Shown in pieces: positions 26,815 to 35,639 of a stretch of 64,000 bases of DNA (the stretch's first letter is position 1; every line of letters begins with the position of its first letter). The DNA is taken from contig CABHON010000010.1 in assembly GCA_902168255.1 (NCBI GenBank), forward strand, positions 1-64,000. The letters run 5' to 3'. The notes under the pieces were generated by a model. That model did not search any database, had not been told where the DNA came from, and saw nothing but the letters and a program-made list of their open reading frames with translations. The DNA is from an uncultured Legionella sp. (GTDB taxonomy: Bacteria; Pseudomonadota; Gammaproteobacteria; Legionellales; Legionellaceae). Both the position numbers and the translations under genes were made by a program.

Positions 26815-27810
26815 TTAATTGAACGATTTGGATGGTTGCTTTGTGCGCTCATCCAAATGATCATAAACTTGTTTTATTGCTGTACCACCAAACGTAGCTA
26901 ATGCTGTCCGAGCCATCATTCCTCGACAAAATGGTGCCACTCCTCGTTTTATACCATCTATTGTTTTCCAGTCGCCTTTGGCCATTTGCCATGTTTCTGC
27001 AATCACGTTTAGCATTCGAGGGTGGAGCGTTCCTTCAAAAAGCTTCGCTTGCATAAGAGTTTTCGTGACATCAAATATTTGAGTAGCAATGGCTGCTGGG
27101 ACACCAAGGGCTGCATTTCCAGCAGCTTGACACGCTTTTCCTTCAAAATTCTTGGGCAGCTTCTCTTTATCAGAAAGTGGAGCTTCAGGATGAACATAAT
27201 TATTATAAAAAAACTTTCCTAATCGTGCGGCGAACCAGAAATGAGCTAAATCAAAAATAAATTCCCTAACAATCATTGGCGTATAACCGACAAAAAAAGC
27301 GGTAGGACGGATTTGATACAAGTTTTTTATTGCAGTTAAGGGTTTTTCTTTTTTCTCGGACCTAAAAAAAAGATGATCGGCTGGGGTTAACCAGGCTGCC
27401 CCTGAAATTGCCGCAGCACTACAAGCAGCAAAACCAACCGTATTGTCAGAATATCCCTGGCTTTTGAGTCGAGATGCCATCTCATCGATTACAGAGAGTT
27501 CAATAGCGCACGCAATACCTAAACTATTTGCAAATAAACCGATTTCTCCCAATCTTTTATCAAAAATTGGACTAAATAAATCTTTTATAGATACTGAAAA
27601 AGAGTTTTTCAATTGATTCGCATAAGTAGGGTTAGAAAAGGAGGCAGAAATTGGAATTTGTTTTTTTACATGGGTTTGTCTTTTTACTTTTAGCGCTTCT
27701 GGGAAACCAACTGGCCAACCCACTATAAAACCGGCTACATAGCCATTCATCGCATTGGTAGCTAGTGTATTATATATTGAATGTTTAACCGAATTACCTT
27801 CATTTTTCAT
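26815..27810 (-). CDS. Mitochondrial-carrier-family-like protein 1
   Basis: A 331-aa membrane protein with three degenerate repeats of the mitochondrial carrier family (SLC25). The family signature Px[DE]xx[KR]x[KR]xQ at the end of each odd helix is recognisable. Repeat 1 has GFPEALKVKRQ, repeat 2 has LTPADHLFFR, and repeat 3 has QIFDVTKTLMQ. Even helices end in patterns such as FCRGMMARTALATFGG, like the RGxxxR element of carriers. There is no bacterial signal peptide. The prolines of the signature are partly lost, so transport activity is uncertain. It is the last gene of a four-gene minus-strand cluster containing a second carrier. The only well-known bacterial example is the Legionella effector LncP, which acts in host mitochondria; a comparable role here is inference. 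Confidence 0.7.
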   Translation of the reverse strand: MKNEGNSVKHSIYNTLATNAMNGYVAGFIVGWPVGFPEALKVKRQTHVKKQIPISASFSNPTYANQLKNSFSVSIKDLFSPIFDKRLGEIGLFANSLGIACAIELSVIDEMASRLKSQGYSDNTVGFAACSAAAISGAAWLTPADHLFFRSEKKEKPLTAIKNLYQIRPTAFFVGYTPMIVREFIFDLAHFWFAARLGKFFYNNYVHPEAPLSDKEKLPKNFEGKACQAAGNAALGVPAAIATQIFDVTKTLMQAKLFEGTLHPRMLNVIAETWQMAKGDWKTIDGIKRGVAPFCRGMMARTALATFGGTAIKQVYDHLDERTKQPSKSFN

Positions 27811-27841
27811 ACGAATACCTCAATTATTAAAATTTTATAAA

Positions 27842-28198
27842 TTACATTCCAGGTCTTTTTTTTCTCTCAAATGAAGGAGAATGCTGAGCTTGCTTTTCTT
27901 TTGCTCGTATCACTGCCCACCGATATTGAGTTAATATTTTTTCTTTTTGTTTAGCACTTTTGGCATCATATGACTGTGACTCTACACGTTCCCCAACTAC
28001 ATTTCCTGATTTCCAAAAAGTACCATGCTTAGTTAAATGCCAATCTTTAGCTTGTAGTTTTTCTAATTCTTCTGGGGGAAGGTTTTTAAGATAGGCATTC
28101 CAACGATTATTGGCTTGAATAGCTTGATTGAGCAGGTAACCATTCAACGCAGTTCCTGCAAAAAATATTCCAGCATTTTTCAACACATTTGTCTTCAT
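27842..28198 (-). CDS. Small protein of the carrier cluster, one N-terminal membrane helix
   Basis: A 118-aa protein that I do not recognise. A hydrophobic segment lies at about residues 8-28 (AGIFFAGTALNGYLLNQAI). The rest is charged and Lys-rich (SAKQKEKILTQYRWAVIRAKEK) and ends in KKRPGM. It lies between the two mitochondrial-carrier-like genes, 31 bp from one and 17 bp from the other, in the same orientation. The first helix loosely resembles helix 1 of the neighbours (ALNGY against AMNGY), so it may be a truncated carrier remnant or an accessory protein. No strong ribosome binding site is visible. Confidence 0.5.
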   Translation of the reverse strand: MKTNVLKNAGIFFAGTALNGYLLNQAIQANNRWNAYLKNLPPEELEKLQAKDWHLTKHGTFWKSGNVVGERVESQSYDAKSAKQKEKILTQYRWAVIRAKEKQAQHSPSFERKKRPGM

Positions 28199-28215
28199 AA
28201 ATTTAGTGTTTTAAT

Positions 28216-29046
28216 TCATCGCTTTGTAGGTGAACGTTGCCCTTCTAATTCATTTAAGACGGTGTTTCTTACTTGGTCAAGAACTAACATAGTAGTTGTA
28301 AATAATCCCACTCTTGCAGCTCCACCTTTATAAAAAGCACGTATGCTATTTTCTTTCCAGAGGTGCTGGGTGGCATCTTTTATTTTTTTGTAATCATACT
28401 TTTGCATAACGGTAGCAGCAGTATCCATAGGATGAGAAAGTAAACTTCCCCCGGCTCCAACGATAATTTGAGCGGGTAGTACAAAAGCTGAACCAAAATG
28501 GGTATCTGCATAGTCTCCCGCTTCCTTAACCCCTTTCATATAACACAAGCCAAATATAGCTTCTCTTACCATCAATAAAGAAACGCCTCTAAATAATCGA
28601 GGGGTACCATGCACAAAAAGAGAACGAAAAGCATCTAAAGGCCCTATTTTCTTTATTTGCTGTTCTAATAGTATATTTCCAATGAATGCTGCAGGTATTC
28701 CGCCAAGTCCACCAGAAATTGCTACTTCAATGGTTTGACCAGCAAGTGTGCTAGACAAATTTTGTTCTTTAAAAAAATGGTTTGCCATTTGTTGCACAAC
28801 AGTGGGAGGAATATTGCATAATGCATAAGTTCCTGAACCACGAAAAGATTCCTTAATCCACATTCTTAAGTTTATTTTGTTGGGTAAAGATTGATCACTT
28901 TGTAAACGTTTCTTTACTCCTTCAAAGTAAAATCCTGCATAACCTGCAACCCATCCTGAGACTCCTGCAGCAACGAGTGAAGGCCAATAATTATTATAAT
29001 CCTGCGGTACTTCGTTTGATGAGTTTCCTCCGCAATAATATTTCAT
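28216..29046 (-). CDS. Mitochondrial-carrier-family-like protein 2
   Basis: A 276-aa protein with the three-repeat carrier layout. Repeat 1 has GWVAGYAGFYFEGVKKRLQ (canonical PxDxxKxRxQ with the Pro changed). Repeat 2 is weak (GIPAAFIGNILLEQQ, followed by GTPRLFRGVSLLMVREAIF). Repeat 3 is clearest, with SHPMDTAATVMQ, then IRAFYKGGAARVGLFTTTM, the GxxxR[VI]xP-like end of carriers. The 276-aa size is close to the roughly 300 aa of the family. The start follows the preceding gene by 1 bp, with GGGA upstream. Pairing with another divergent carrier suggests a duplicated host-derived gene. Substrate cannot be deduced. Confidence 0.75.
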   Translation of the reverse strand: MKYYCGGNSSNEVPQDYNNYWPSLVAAGVSGWVAGYAGFYFEGVKKRLQSDQSLPNKINLRMWIKESFRGSGTYALCNIPPTVVQQMANHFFKEQNLSSTLAGQTIEVAISGGLGGIPAAFIGNILLEQQIKKIGPLDAFRSLFVHGTPRLFRGVSLLMVREAIFGLCYMKGVKEAGDYADTHFGSAFVLPAQIIVGAGGSLLSHPMDTAATVMQKYDYKKIKDATQHLWKENSIRAFYKGGAARVGLFTTTMLVLDQVRNTVLNELEGQRSPTKR

Positions 29047-29047
29047 T

Positions 29048-29455
29048 CTAAATTCCCATGCCTGGCGTTCTCACTGGTTCATCTACTGCTTGAGAAGCAA
29101 ATTTATCAATGCCTAAATGCGAAAAGAGAGGCTTTTTTTCTTTTGCGTCATTTAACATTTGTTGAGCATGATTTTTTGTAATTTTTAGGAAAAATTTAGT
29201 TTGGTTTTTCTCTGGTTCAAATGTCCAACATGTTGCCCCAGGTAAATAATCACGTAAATATACGGAAAGAGAATCAGATAGCTCTATATCCCTGCAATTA
29301 AAAGTCAAATTGGTTTGTTCGCCAAATACACGAAAAGTTGCTCCACTAAATTGTTCTCGCACAACTCCATTGGCATGTAATTCGTGATTTAAATAAGATG
29401 CAAGGGCATTACTATCTTCTTCACTCATCATTGGAGCTTCTTTTTTAAACAGCAT
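29048..29455 (-). CDS. Hypothetical protein heading the mitochondrial-carrier cluster
   Basis: A 135-aa soluble protein starting at the ATG at 29455, with GAGG 7 bases upstream. It is not recognised: mixed alpha/beta composition, with FRVFGEQTNLTFNCRDIEL in the middle and a C-terminal tail QAVDEPVRTPGMGI. No signal peptide or membrane helix is seen. Its stop codon is 1 bp from the start of the second carrier gene, so they are translationally coupled and probably belong to one process. It could be a chaperone for the carrier, but that is only a guess from position. Confidence 0.6.
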   Translation of the reverse strand: MLFKKEAPMMSEEDSNALASYLNHELHANGVVREQFSGATFRVFGEQTNLTFNCRDIELSDSLSVYLRDYLPGATCWTFEPEKNQTKFFLKITKNHAQQMLNDAKEKKPLFSHLGIDKFASQAVDEPVRTPGMGI

Positions 29456-29574
29456 GATAAACCTCAAAATATTATTGATAAATTAACTTATCATTTTGAC
29501 TTAATATTGTCAATGAATATTCATGATATACTTAAAGCTTTGATTATTTGAAAGAAATTCGTAAGAGAAACTCC

Positions 29575-31839
29575 ATGCCACCACGAAATAAAAAATCCAT
29601 TACTTACGAAAGCTTAGAGGAAAAACTATTTACTAATCGTAATAAGTCTCAAGAGAAAATCAGGGAAAATATTAATGAGATGCGGGAATATCTTGAAACT
29701 TCTTTTTTATCCATTTCTCCAGATGAGGCATTGAGTAAATATAAAAAATTAGTGGTTTTAATTAAAAAAATTCAAAAATTTGAAACTTTCGACAACAAAT
29801 ATTTTCTTTTGGCAACTGTTGCGGAATTAACTATTGCATTAGGGTGGCATTTATTCTTTTCCCATTTGGATAAAAAGGACGATCCTACATTTCAGCCAAC
29901 TCTTTCATACATTTTGTTTGCTATTATTTCTTACAATGAGGTTAATCTCGTTATTGCTGATCTATTATTTGAACAGAAAAAATATAGTGAATGCGAACAA
30001 TATGCCTATGCAAGTTATGATGTTATGAGTAGTTTTTTCAATAATTTAACCAATTATAACCTATTAACATTATATAAGCTTGATTCTTTAGGACACCAAT
30101 TTCGAGAGGCTGTTTTAAAAGTTGCACTCTCAAAGATTGCGCAAGAGGATGATGCAGACGTTGAAGAATTTCTTTTAGACTATGATAAAATCATGGAAGC
30201 TTTTCCTATTACTGAAATGGATGAAGGAGAATTAAAAAGACAAGAAAAGTATGTGTCTTTAAAACAAAAATTAAATGAAAGTAAAAATAAGAAAGAGAAA
30301 AACCGTCAAAGACGCCAAATGAAACTATTAAAAGGTTATGAGGAGGAGCTTGAAAAAAGAAAACAAACGATAGAGCTATCACACCCATCTATTACAGATT
30401 ATTTAGCGTATTTGCAAAGCAAAAAAGAATTATTGGATAAACGAGACAACCAAGAAAGCAGTAGTGATCCTAAAATAAAAGAAAAAATTTTCCTGCTGAC
30501 AAAAAAAATAGTAGAGGAAATGATTCTTTATAAGAACTTGTTACATTATGAAGAGCTTTTTCTATCCGAAATACTAGCAGAAGAGTCAACCACAATAGTA
30601 TCTGAAACAATAGATGAAATAGTGCTACAATCATTGAAAGTGGATTTAGTGCCGAATGTCCCTGCTGATAACTCAACAATTTCTTCTTTAACCTCAAGCG
30701 AAGTTTCAAGTCCACCGGATTCTCTTCCTGTAGGCTCTTTTGAGTATCCCAAATGTTATGAGGATGATTCAACCAAAGAATTTTTGGAATATTTGTCAAC
30801 TGTGTTAGACCAATACTCGTTTGATGCTTTCCTTTTTGGCAGTGCAAATCATACCACCTTTCCTAATGATTTTGATATTTTGCTTACACCATGGAAGCGT
30901 TATGAAAAAGAAATAATGAATTTTATTGGGTATCTTGTGATTAGTAAATTTGCTACCGTAATGGCAAATTATGAAAAATTTAATCGTCGCGTAATCAAAA
31001 TGCGAGTCCCTCTGCATTATTTTCAACAGCCAATCATTGTGGAGTTTAGTTTCTCAAATGAAACAGCAATGGAACATGCTAAACGATTAGATTATACCAT
31101 AAAAGCCCGCCACTTTGATCTCCGGCAAAAAAAAATGCTACCGGATGTTCATCCTAGCACATTGACGCATATGTTAGATAACGTGCTTCATGCTGTATCA
31201 GATGCTTGCGAATTATTCACAGCTGATCCTTCTATTATATTGCGAGGAGTGCGAGAAATGGCTTCGCGCAATTGCTTTTTATCAATACCATGCCAAGAGG
31301 CAATAAGTAAGCTTTTTGCTATTAGAAATTTGTTTGAACAAATAAATCCTGATAAATTGTACCGAGAAATGGTACTACTATTTTCTACCGGTAATGCAGT
31401 TAAAACATTAAATATACTTATTTATAAGTTAGATCTATTTCAACAATTTTTTGCCTGTATATCACAGTTAAACGAAAAAGATTATGACCTTACCCTCAAA
31501 TTGGTGTACCAAGTGGGAATGTTGAGCGATAATGGTTTTTGGTGGGCGCAGACACCTACGCCTCCGTCACTGCTTTATTATGCAGTACATTGGTTAGTGT
31601 TTATAAAAGACAACCTACAGTACCAGCATTCCTGCCCAAGAATTAATCTTGAGATAGGGGAGACACCTAGATTAAATGCAAACATAGATTGGCATAATAG
31701 AAATTATCTTTCTCAACTTGAAAATGCATATCAAGGTTCACCGCTCGCCTTTTTTGGAAAAGCTTCACATATTGTTCGTCCTAAGGAAAATATTTCGGCG
31801 CCTGGTTTTCATCCTAAAGCGCCCCTAACGAATTCCTAG
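29575..31839 (+). CDS. Large protein with coiled coil and a Pol-beta-type nucleotidyltransferase core
   Basis: I start at the ATG at 29575 (MPPRNKKS), with AAGAGA upstream; an in-frame TTG lies at 29548. The product is 754 aa with no signal peptide. Residues of about 215-285 are a Lys/Glu-rich coiled coil. The nucleotidyltransferase signature then appears as FLFGSANHTTFPNDFDILL (GS about 421, D-x-D about 431-433), with a third carboxylate in IIVEFSF (about 489). A helical region similar in spacing to the head/neck of CCA-adding enzymes and poly(A) polymerases follows. It is too long and too divergent to be a housekeeping CCA enzyme. The activity is inferred from three aligned carboxylates; an effector or toxin role is speculation. 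Confidence 0.55.
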   Translation: MPPRNKKSITYESLEEKLFTNRNKSQEKIRENINEMREYLETSFLSISPDEALSKYKKLVVLIKKIQKFETFDNKYFLLATVAELTIALGWHLFFSHLDKKDDPTFQPTLSYILFAIISYNEVNLVIADLLFEQKKYSECEQYAYASYDVMSSFFNNLTNYNLLTLYKLDSLGHQFREAVLKVALSKIAQEDDADVEEFLLDYDKIMEAFPITEMDEGELKRQEKYVSLKQKLNESKNKKEKNRQRRQMKLLKGYEEELEKRKQTIELSHPSITDYLAYLQSKKELLDKRDNQESSSDPKIKEKIFLLTKKIVEEMILYKNLLHYEELFLSEILAEESTTIVSETIDEIVLQSLKVDLVPNVPADNSTISSLTSSEVSSPPDSLPVGSFEYPKCYEDDSTKEFLEYLSTVLDQYSFDAFLFGSANHTTFPNDFDILLTPWKRYEKEIMNFIGYLVISKFATVMANYEKFNRRVIKMRVPLHYFQQPIIVEFSFSNETAMEHAKRLDYTIKARHFDLRQKKMLPDVHPSTLTHMLDNVLHAVSDACELFTADPSIILRGVREMASRNCFLSIPCQEAISKLFAIRNLFEQINPDKLYREMVLLFSTGNAVKTLNILIYKLDLFQQFFACISQLNEKDYDLTLKLVYQVGMLSDNGFWWAQTPTPPSLLYYAVHWLVFIKDNLQYQHSCPRINLEIGETPRLNANIDWHNRNYLSQLENAYQGSPLAFFGKASHIVRPKENISAPGFHPKAPLTNS

Positions 31840-31937
31840 TTTTTTGTATATTTACCCTTGCATGGTTTTTTAAGGGATGGTAGCATGCGGGGACTTTGTC
31901 TAACGACTTTTTTTAAAATAACATTATTAGCTAAATT

Positions 31938-33446
31938 ATGTCTTATATTTTAAACATTCTTATTTGGTTGCCTATTATCGGCGGAATTTTGACTTTTGCA
32001 GTTGGAAACGATCATCGTCCTGCCTTAGCTAGGGGGTTAGGTTTAATTATCGTTTTAGTCAGCCTTGGTTTATGCTGGCCTTTAGTCAGTCATTTTGATA
32101 CGACAATTGCGGGAATGCAATTTAAAGAATCTTATTCTTGGATGCCTTCACTTGGCATTCGCTATGCTTTAGGCATAGATGGATTGTCTTTACTATTAAT
32201 AGTACTCAGTGCATTTACAACATTAATTGTCATCTTGACTAGCTGGGATAGTGTTGACAAGAAAGTAGGGCAATATATTGCTGCATTTCTTATTTTACAA
32301 GGATTGTTAGTTGGTGTTTTTTCAGCGTTAGACTCTATTGTATTTTATGTATTCTGGGAAGCAGCTTTGATTCCAATGTATTTAATCATTGGTATTTGGG
32401 GTAGTGCTAACCGTGTGTATGCGGCGATTAAATTTTTCTTATATACCTTTTTAGGTTCAGTATTATTGCTTGCTGCGCTCTTATATATGGGCTATCACAC
32501 CGAAAGTTTCTCTATTAAGTCGTTCTATGCGCTAAAACTGTCTATGACTGCACAAACGCTCATTTTCATCGCTTTCTTTTTCGCCTTTGCAATTAAAATT
32601 CCTATGTGGCCTGTGCATACTTGGTTACCAGACGCACATACAGAAGCGCCAGCAGGCGGTTCTATTGTATTAGCTGCTGTGTTGCTGAAATTAGGTGCAT
32701 ATGGCTTTTTACGATTTGCGTTGCCAATTGTTCCTGATGCGTGTGGAAAATTATCAACATTCATGATTGCATTATCTTTAATTGCGGTTGTGTATATTGG
32801 TTTAGTGGCCATTATACAAACAGACATGAAAAAGCTCATTGCGTATTCATCTATTTCGCATATGGGGTTTGTAACTTTGGGTTGTTTTGCCGTCTATGCA
32901 ATAGCTAAATATACCCATAACGTAGCTGATGCAGCCTTAATTATGGAAGGCGCTGTTATTGTTATGATTTCACACGGTTTTGTCTCAAGTGCCATGTTTG
33001 CTGGCGTCGGTTTCTTATATGCCCGAATGCATACTCGAACCATTGCGGATTTTGGTGGTGTCGTGAATACCATGCCATTATTTGCTTCATTCTTAATGTT
33101 ATTTGGTATGGCTAATGCGGGTCTTCCTGGAACATCGGGTTTTGTTGGCGAGTTTATGGTTATTTTAGGTAGCTTAAAAGCAGGTTTTTGGGTAGGCTTT
33201 TTAGCGGCTACTACGCTTATTTTAGGTGCTGCTTATACATTGTGGATGTATAAACGCGTTATTTTTGGCCCTATTGCTAATCCTAAAGTAGCGGCTCTAA
33301 AAGATATTCGTGGTTTTGAAGTGGTTTCATTTGGGTTATTAGCCCTTGCTGTTTTAGCTTTTGGTGTTTATCCCGAACCATTATTAAAAATTATGCATGC
33401 TTCTATTGAGCATCTTCTCACACTTAGTCAAGTAAGCAAGATATAG
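31938..33446 (+). CDS. nuoM: NADH-quinone oxidoreductase subunit M
   Basis: A 502-aa antiporter-like proton-pumping subunit of respiratory complex I. It has about 14 membrane helices. The conserved Glu of helix 5 lies in FYVFWEAALIPMYLI, and the conserved stretch KIPMWPVHTWLPDAHTEAP includes the helix 7/8 Lys-Pro-His elements. It is full length. It is followed 16 bp later by nuoN. The usual nuoL partner is not upstream; a nucleotidyltransferase-like gene is there instead, so this pair is separated from the rest of the complex I operon. Confidence 0.96.
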   Translation: MSYILNILIWLPIIGGILTFAVGNDHRPALARGLGLIIVLVSLGLCWPLVSHFDTTIAGMQFKESYSWMPSLGIRYALGIDGLSLLLIVLSAFTTLIVILTSWDSVDKKVGQYIAAFLILQGLLVGVFSALDSIVFYVFWEAALIPMYLIIGIWGSANRVYAAIKFFLYTFLGSVLLLAALLYMGYHTESFSIKSFYALKLSMTAQTLIFIAFFFAFAIKIPMWPVHTWLPDAHTEAPAGGSIVLAAVLLKLGAYGFLRFALPIVPDACGKLSTFMIALSLIAVVYIGLVAIIQTDMKKLIAYSSISHMGFVTLGCFAVYAIAKYTHNVADAALIMEGAVIVMISHGFVSSAMFAGVGFLYARMHTRTIADFGGVVNTMPLFASFLMLFGMANAGLPGTSGFVGEFMVILGSLKAGFWVGFLAATTLILGAAYTLWMYKRVIFGPIANPKVAALKDIRGFEVVSFGLLALAVLAFGVYPEPLLKIMHASIEHLLTLSQVSKI

Positions 33447-33462
33447 GACAGAGGAAAGCACT

Positions 33463-34938
33463 ATGACAAATCTTTTACATTTTTTTCAAAACCCAGCAGC
33501 TTTACCTGTAGCCATAACAGAAATGTGGATATTGGGAATGGCGTTGGTGACAACGTTGGCTGGTTTGTTTGTTGGTAAAAAATATCCTTCTACCACTTAC
33601 TTGTTAGTTCAAATAACCCTATTAGTTGCTTTGTTCTTTAATGTTTCACAATTAGGGTTGCCGCAAACCTATGCATTTCATGAAATGTATGTGTTAGATG
33701 ATCTGAGCAACTGGTTAAAGATTTTTATTAATATTACGGCAATGGGTTCATTTTATTATGCAAGAACCTATATCCAAGAGCGTAATATGCCAGAAGGGGA
33801 ATACTATCTTTTAGGACTATTCTCAGTTTTTGGAATGATGATTCTTTGCTCTGCTGGATCATTGTTAACTATTTATTTAGGACTAGAAACCCTTTCTTTC
33901 CCTATTTATGCGATGATGGCTTTACGACGGGATAGAGAAAATCCATTAGAAGCAGCAATCAAATATTTTGTGATGGGTGCGATTGCTTCAGGAATGTTAT
34001 TATATGGTATGTCCATGTTATATGGTGCAACTGGTACATTAGATTTATCCGAAATTGCTTCACGCCTTGATATTCATTCAAATCATTATTTATTAGTGTC
34101 TTTTGGTTTGGTATTCTTAATCGCAGGAATTGGTTTTAAATTAGCTTCTGTTCCTTTCCATATGTGGGCACCAGACGTGTATTCAGGTGCGCCAACATCT
34201 GTTACATTATTTTTAAGTACTGCACCAGAATTAGCGGGTATCGCAATGGCTATTCGCTTATTAGTGTTTGGATTATTTGGCATGAAAGCGCAATGGCAAC
34301 CACTATTAATTATTTTAGCGGTGCTATCTATTGCGGTAAGTAGTATTGTTGCTATTGTTCAAACTAATATCAAACGCCTATTAGCTTATTCTGCTGTTGG
34401 TCACATGGGATATGCCTTATTTGGTTTAATCGCAGGAACATCAGATGGTTATGCCTTCTCACTATTTTATGTATTAATTTATAGTATTACTGGCTTAGCA
34501 GCATTTGGATTAATTACATTAATGAGTCGTTATGGTGTTGACGTTGAAAGTATTGACGACTTTAAAGGTTTAAATAGCCGTAATCCTTGGCTTGCATTGT
34601 TAATGATGATGGTTATGTTCTCTTTGGCTGGTGTTCCCCCTATGGTAGGTTTCTTTGCCAAATTGTTTGTATTAAAAGCTTTAGTTGATGTCAACATGAT
34701 AAGCCTTGCTGTATTTGGTTTAGTAATGGCCGTAATCAGCGCCTTTTATTATATCCGTGTTGTGAAAGTAATGTATTTTGATGCTCCTGCAGAAGGGACT
34801 TCAGTGCAAAAAGTTATCTTAAGCAAAGGCAATGTTGCTGTATTAAGCATTAATGTCCTAGCATTACTCTTGCTCGGTTTATTTCCTAATGCATTAGTTC
34901 ATGCGTGTATTACTACTTTTGGTAATATTTATTCGTAG
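33463..34938 (+). CDS. nuoN: NADH-quinone oxidoreductase subunit N
   Basis: A 491-aa membrane subunit of complex I with the antiporter fold. The family signature is seen in PFHMWAPDVYSGAPTSVTLF and LAYSAVGHMGYALFG. The helix 5 equivalent is TIYLGLETLSFPIYAMMALRR. The length is normal for the family. It forms a two-gene unit with nuoM. The downstream 700-bp gap holds a hairpin-prone sequence at about 34992-35030 and a large inverted repeat, so transcription probably ends there. Confidence 0.96.
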   Translation: MTNLLHFFQNPAALPVAITEMWILGMALVTTLAGLFVGKKYPSTTYLLVQITLLVALFFNVSQLGLPQTYAFHEMYVLDDLSNWLKIFINITAMGSFYYARTYIQERNMPEGEYYLLGLFSVFGMMILCSAGSLLTIYLGLETLSFPIYAMMALRRDRENPLEAAIKYFVMGAIASGMLLYGMSMLYGATGTLDLSEIASRLDIHSNHYLLVSFGLVFLIAGIGFKLASVPFHMWAPDVYSGAPTSVTLFLSTAPELAGIAMAIRLLVFGLFGMKAQWQPLLIILAVLSIAVSSIVAIVQTNIKRLLAYSAVGHMGYALFGLIAGTSDGYAFSLFYVLIYSITGLAAFGLITLMSRYGVDVESIDDFKGLNSRNPWLALLMMMVMFSLAGVPPMVGFFAKLFVLKALVDVNMISLAVFGLVMAVISAFYYIRVVKVMYFDAPAEGTSVQKVILSKGNVAVLSINVLALLLLGLFPNALVHACITTFGNIYS

Positions 34939-35045
34939 TAAGTAGTAACTTGAGTTGTATATAAGAAAAAATATAACCTCTTGGTTTTAGTTGCAATATC
35001 ACTGCGTTAAAGGTGGTGATGTTGCATTTATAAAGAATACAATTG

Positions 35046-35528
35046 AGTTTGGCATTACACGAAACACCAACGAAGCGTGCTTCTCTCTTTGGGAAAAGAT
35101 GCCCGGTAGGGCAGATGAGGGAAAATAAATGACCACAATTTTTCATTGATTTTATTTCCTTCTCGTTTTATTCTTGCCGCTCTATTTAAGTCCAACAGGA
35201 ATAAGCTTGATTTCACTATGCTAAAGTCCTACGAAGAAATATGACTGAAGCAGAATATTCTTTGCTACCATTTACGGTTGTTGGTGCCTCAATGGAATTA
35301 AATTTAGGCGGCAAGTACCTCATTCATTATTATATTGGGGATTTTCTTTATCCTTTTTCTTTGCTTGTGAGTAATGAAGAAATTTTTACTAATATTGCCG
35401 CTGTAGTGTAAGTCATTTTAGCTAAAGCAGAGAATTGCTATACAAGTAAATTTCCCTCATCTCCCCTGTCGGGGATCTTCTCCCAAGGGAGAAGCACGCT
35501 TCGTTGGTATTTCGTGGAATGCCAAACT
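35046..35528. repeat. Pair of 79-bp inverted repeats flanking a 326-bp spacer
   Basis: The left arm starts AGTTTGGCATTACACGAAA and runs through CCAACGAAGCGTGCTTCTC to GATGAGGGAAA. The right arm (35451-35528) is its reverse complement with a few changes. Each arm also carries an internal palindrome (CCCGGTAGGG / CCCCTGTCGGGG), so the arms may be two copies of a REP-like unit in opposite orientation. The enclosed DNA could be cargo. Confidence 0.75.
35241..35411 (+). CDS. Doubtful 56-aa ORF inside the inverted-repeat pair
   Basis: An ATG at 35241 opens a 56-codon frame (MTEAEYSLLPFTVVGAS to NIAAVV) ending at TAA 35409-35411. I recognise no family and see no strong ribosome binding site. It is listed only because it is the sole frame between the two inverted arms. 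It may be a gene remnant carried by the element or chance. Confidence 0.15.
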   Translation: MTEAEYSLLPFTVVGASMELNLGGKYLIHYYIGDFLYPFSLLVSNEEIFTNIAAVV

Positions 35529-35639
35529 GAATGACCCTTTTTAGCTTCTCGGCTATGATGGACTGCGCGTGAAATCTACAAAAAACTGTTACCTATCTCA
35601 ATGCAGGGGAGAGCACTGCTCCACCCCTACAAATAATTC

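Larger units (their letters stand above)
34939..35639. other. Gene-free gap with inverted repeats between nuoN and nrdA
   Basis: This 701-bp gap between convergent genes holds two arms of a long inverted repeat (35046-35124 and 35451-35528), an imperfect hairpin near 34992-35030, and one short frame at 35241-35411. No RNA gene or conserved protein is evident. About 35540-35630 is plain sequence leading to the nrdA stop codon. Confidence 0.6.

Noticed and set aside
29487-29508. Possible PmrA-type tandem site (CTTATCATT and CTTAATATT) between the divergent carrier cluster and nucleotidyltransferase-like gene.
   Set aside because: Only one half-site matches well and the spacing (13 bp) differs from the 11 bp expected; AT-rich DNA gives such matches often, and the other effector-like genes show none.
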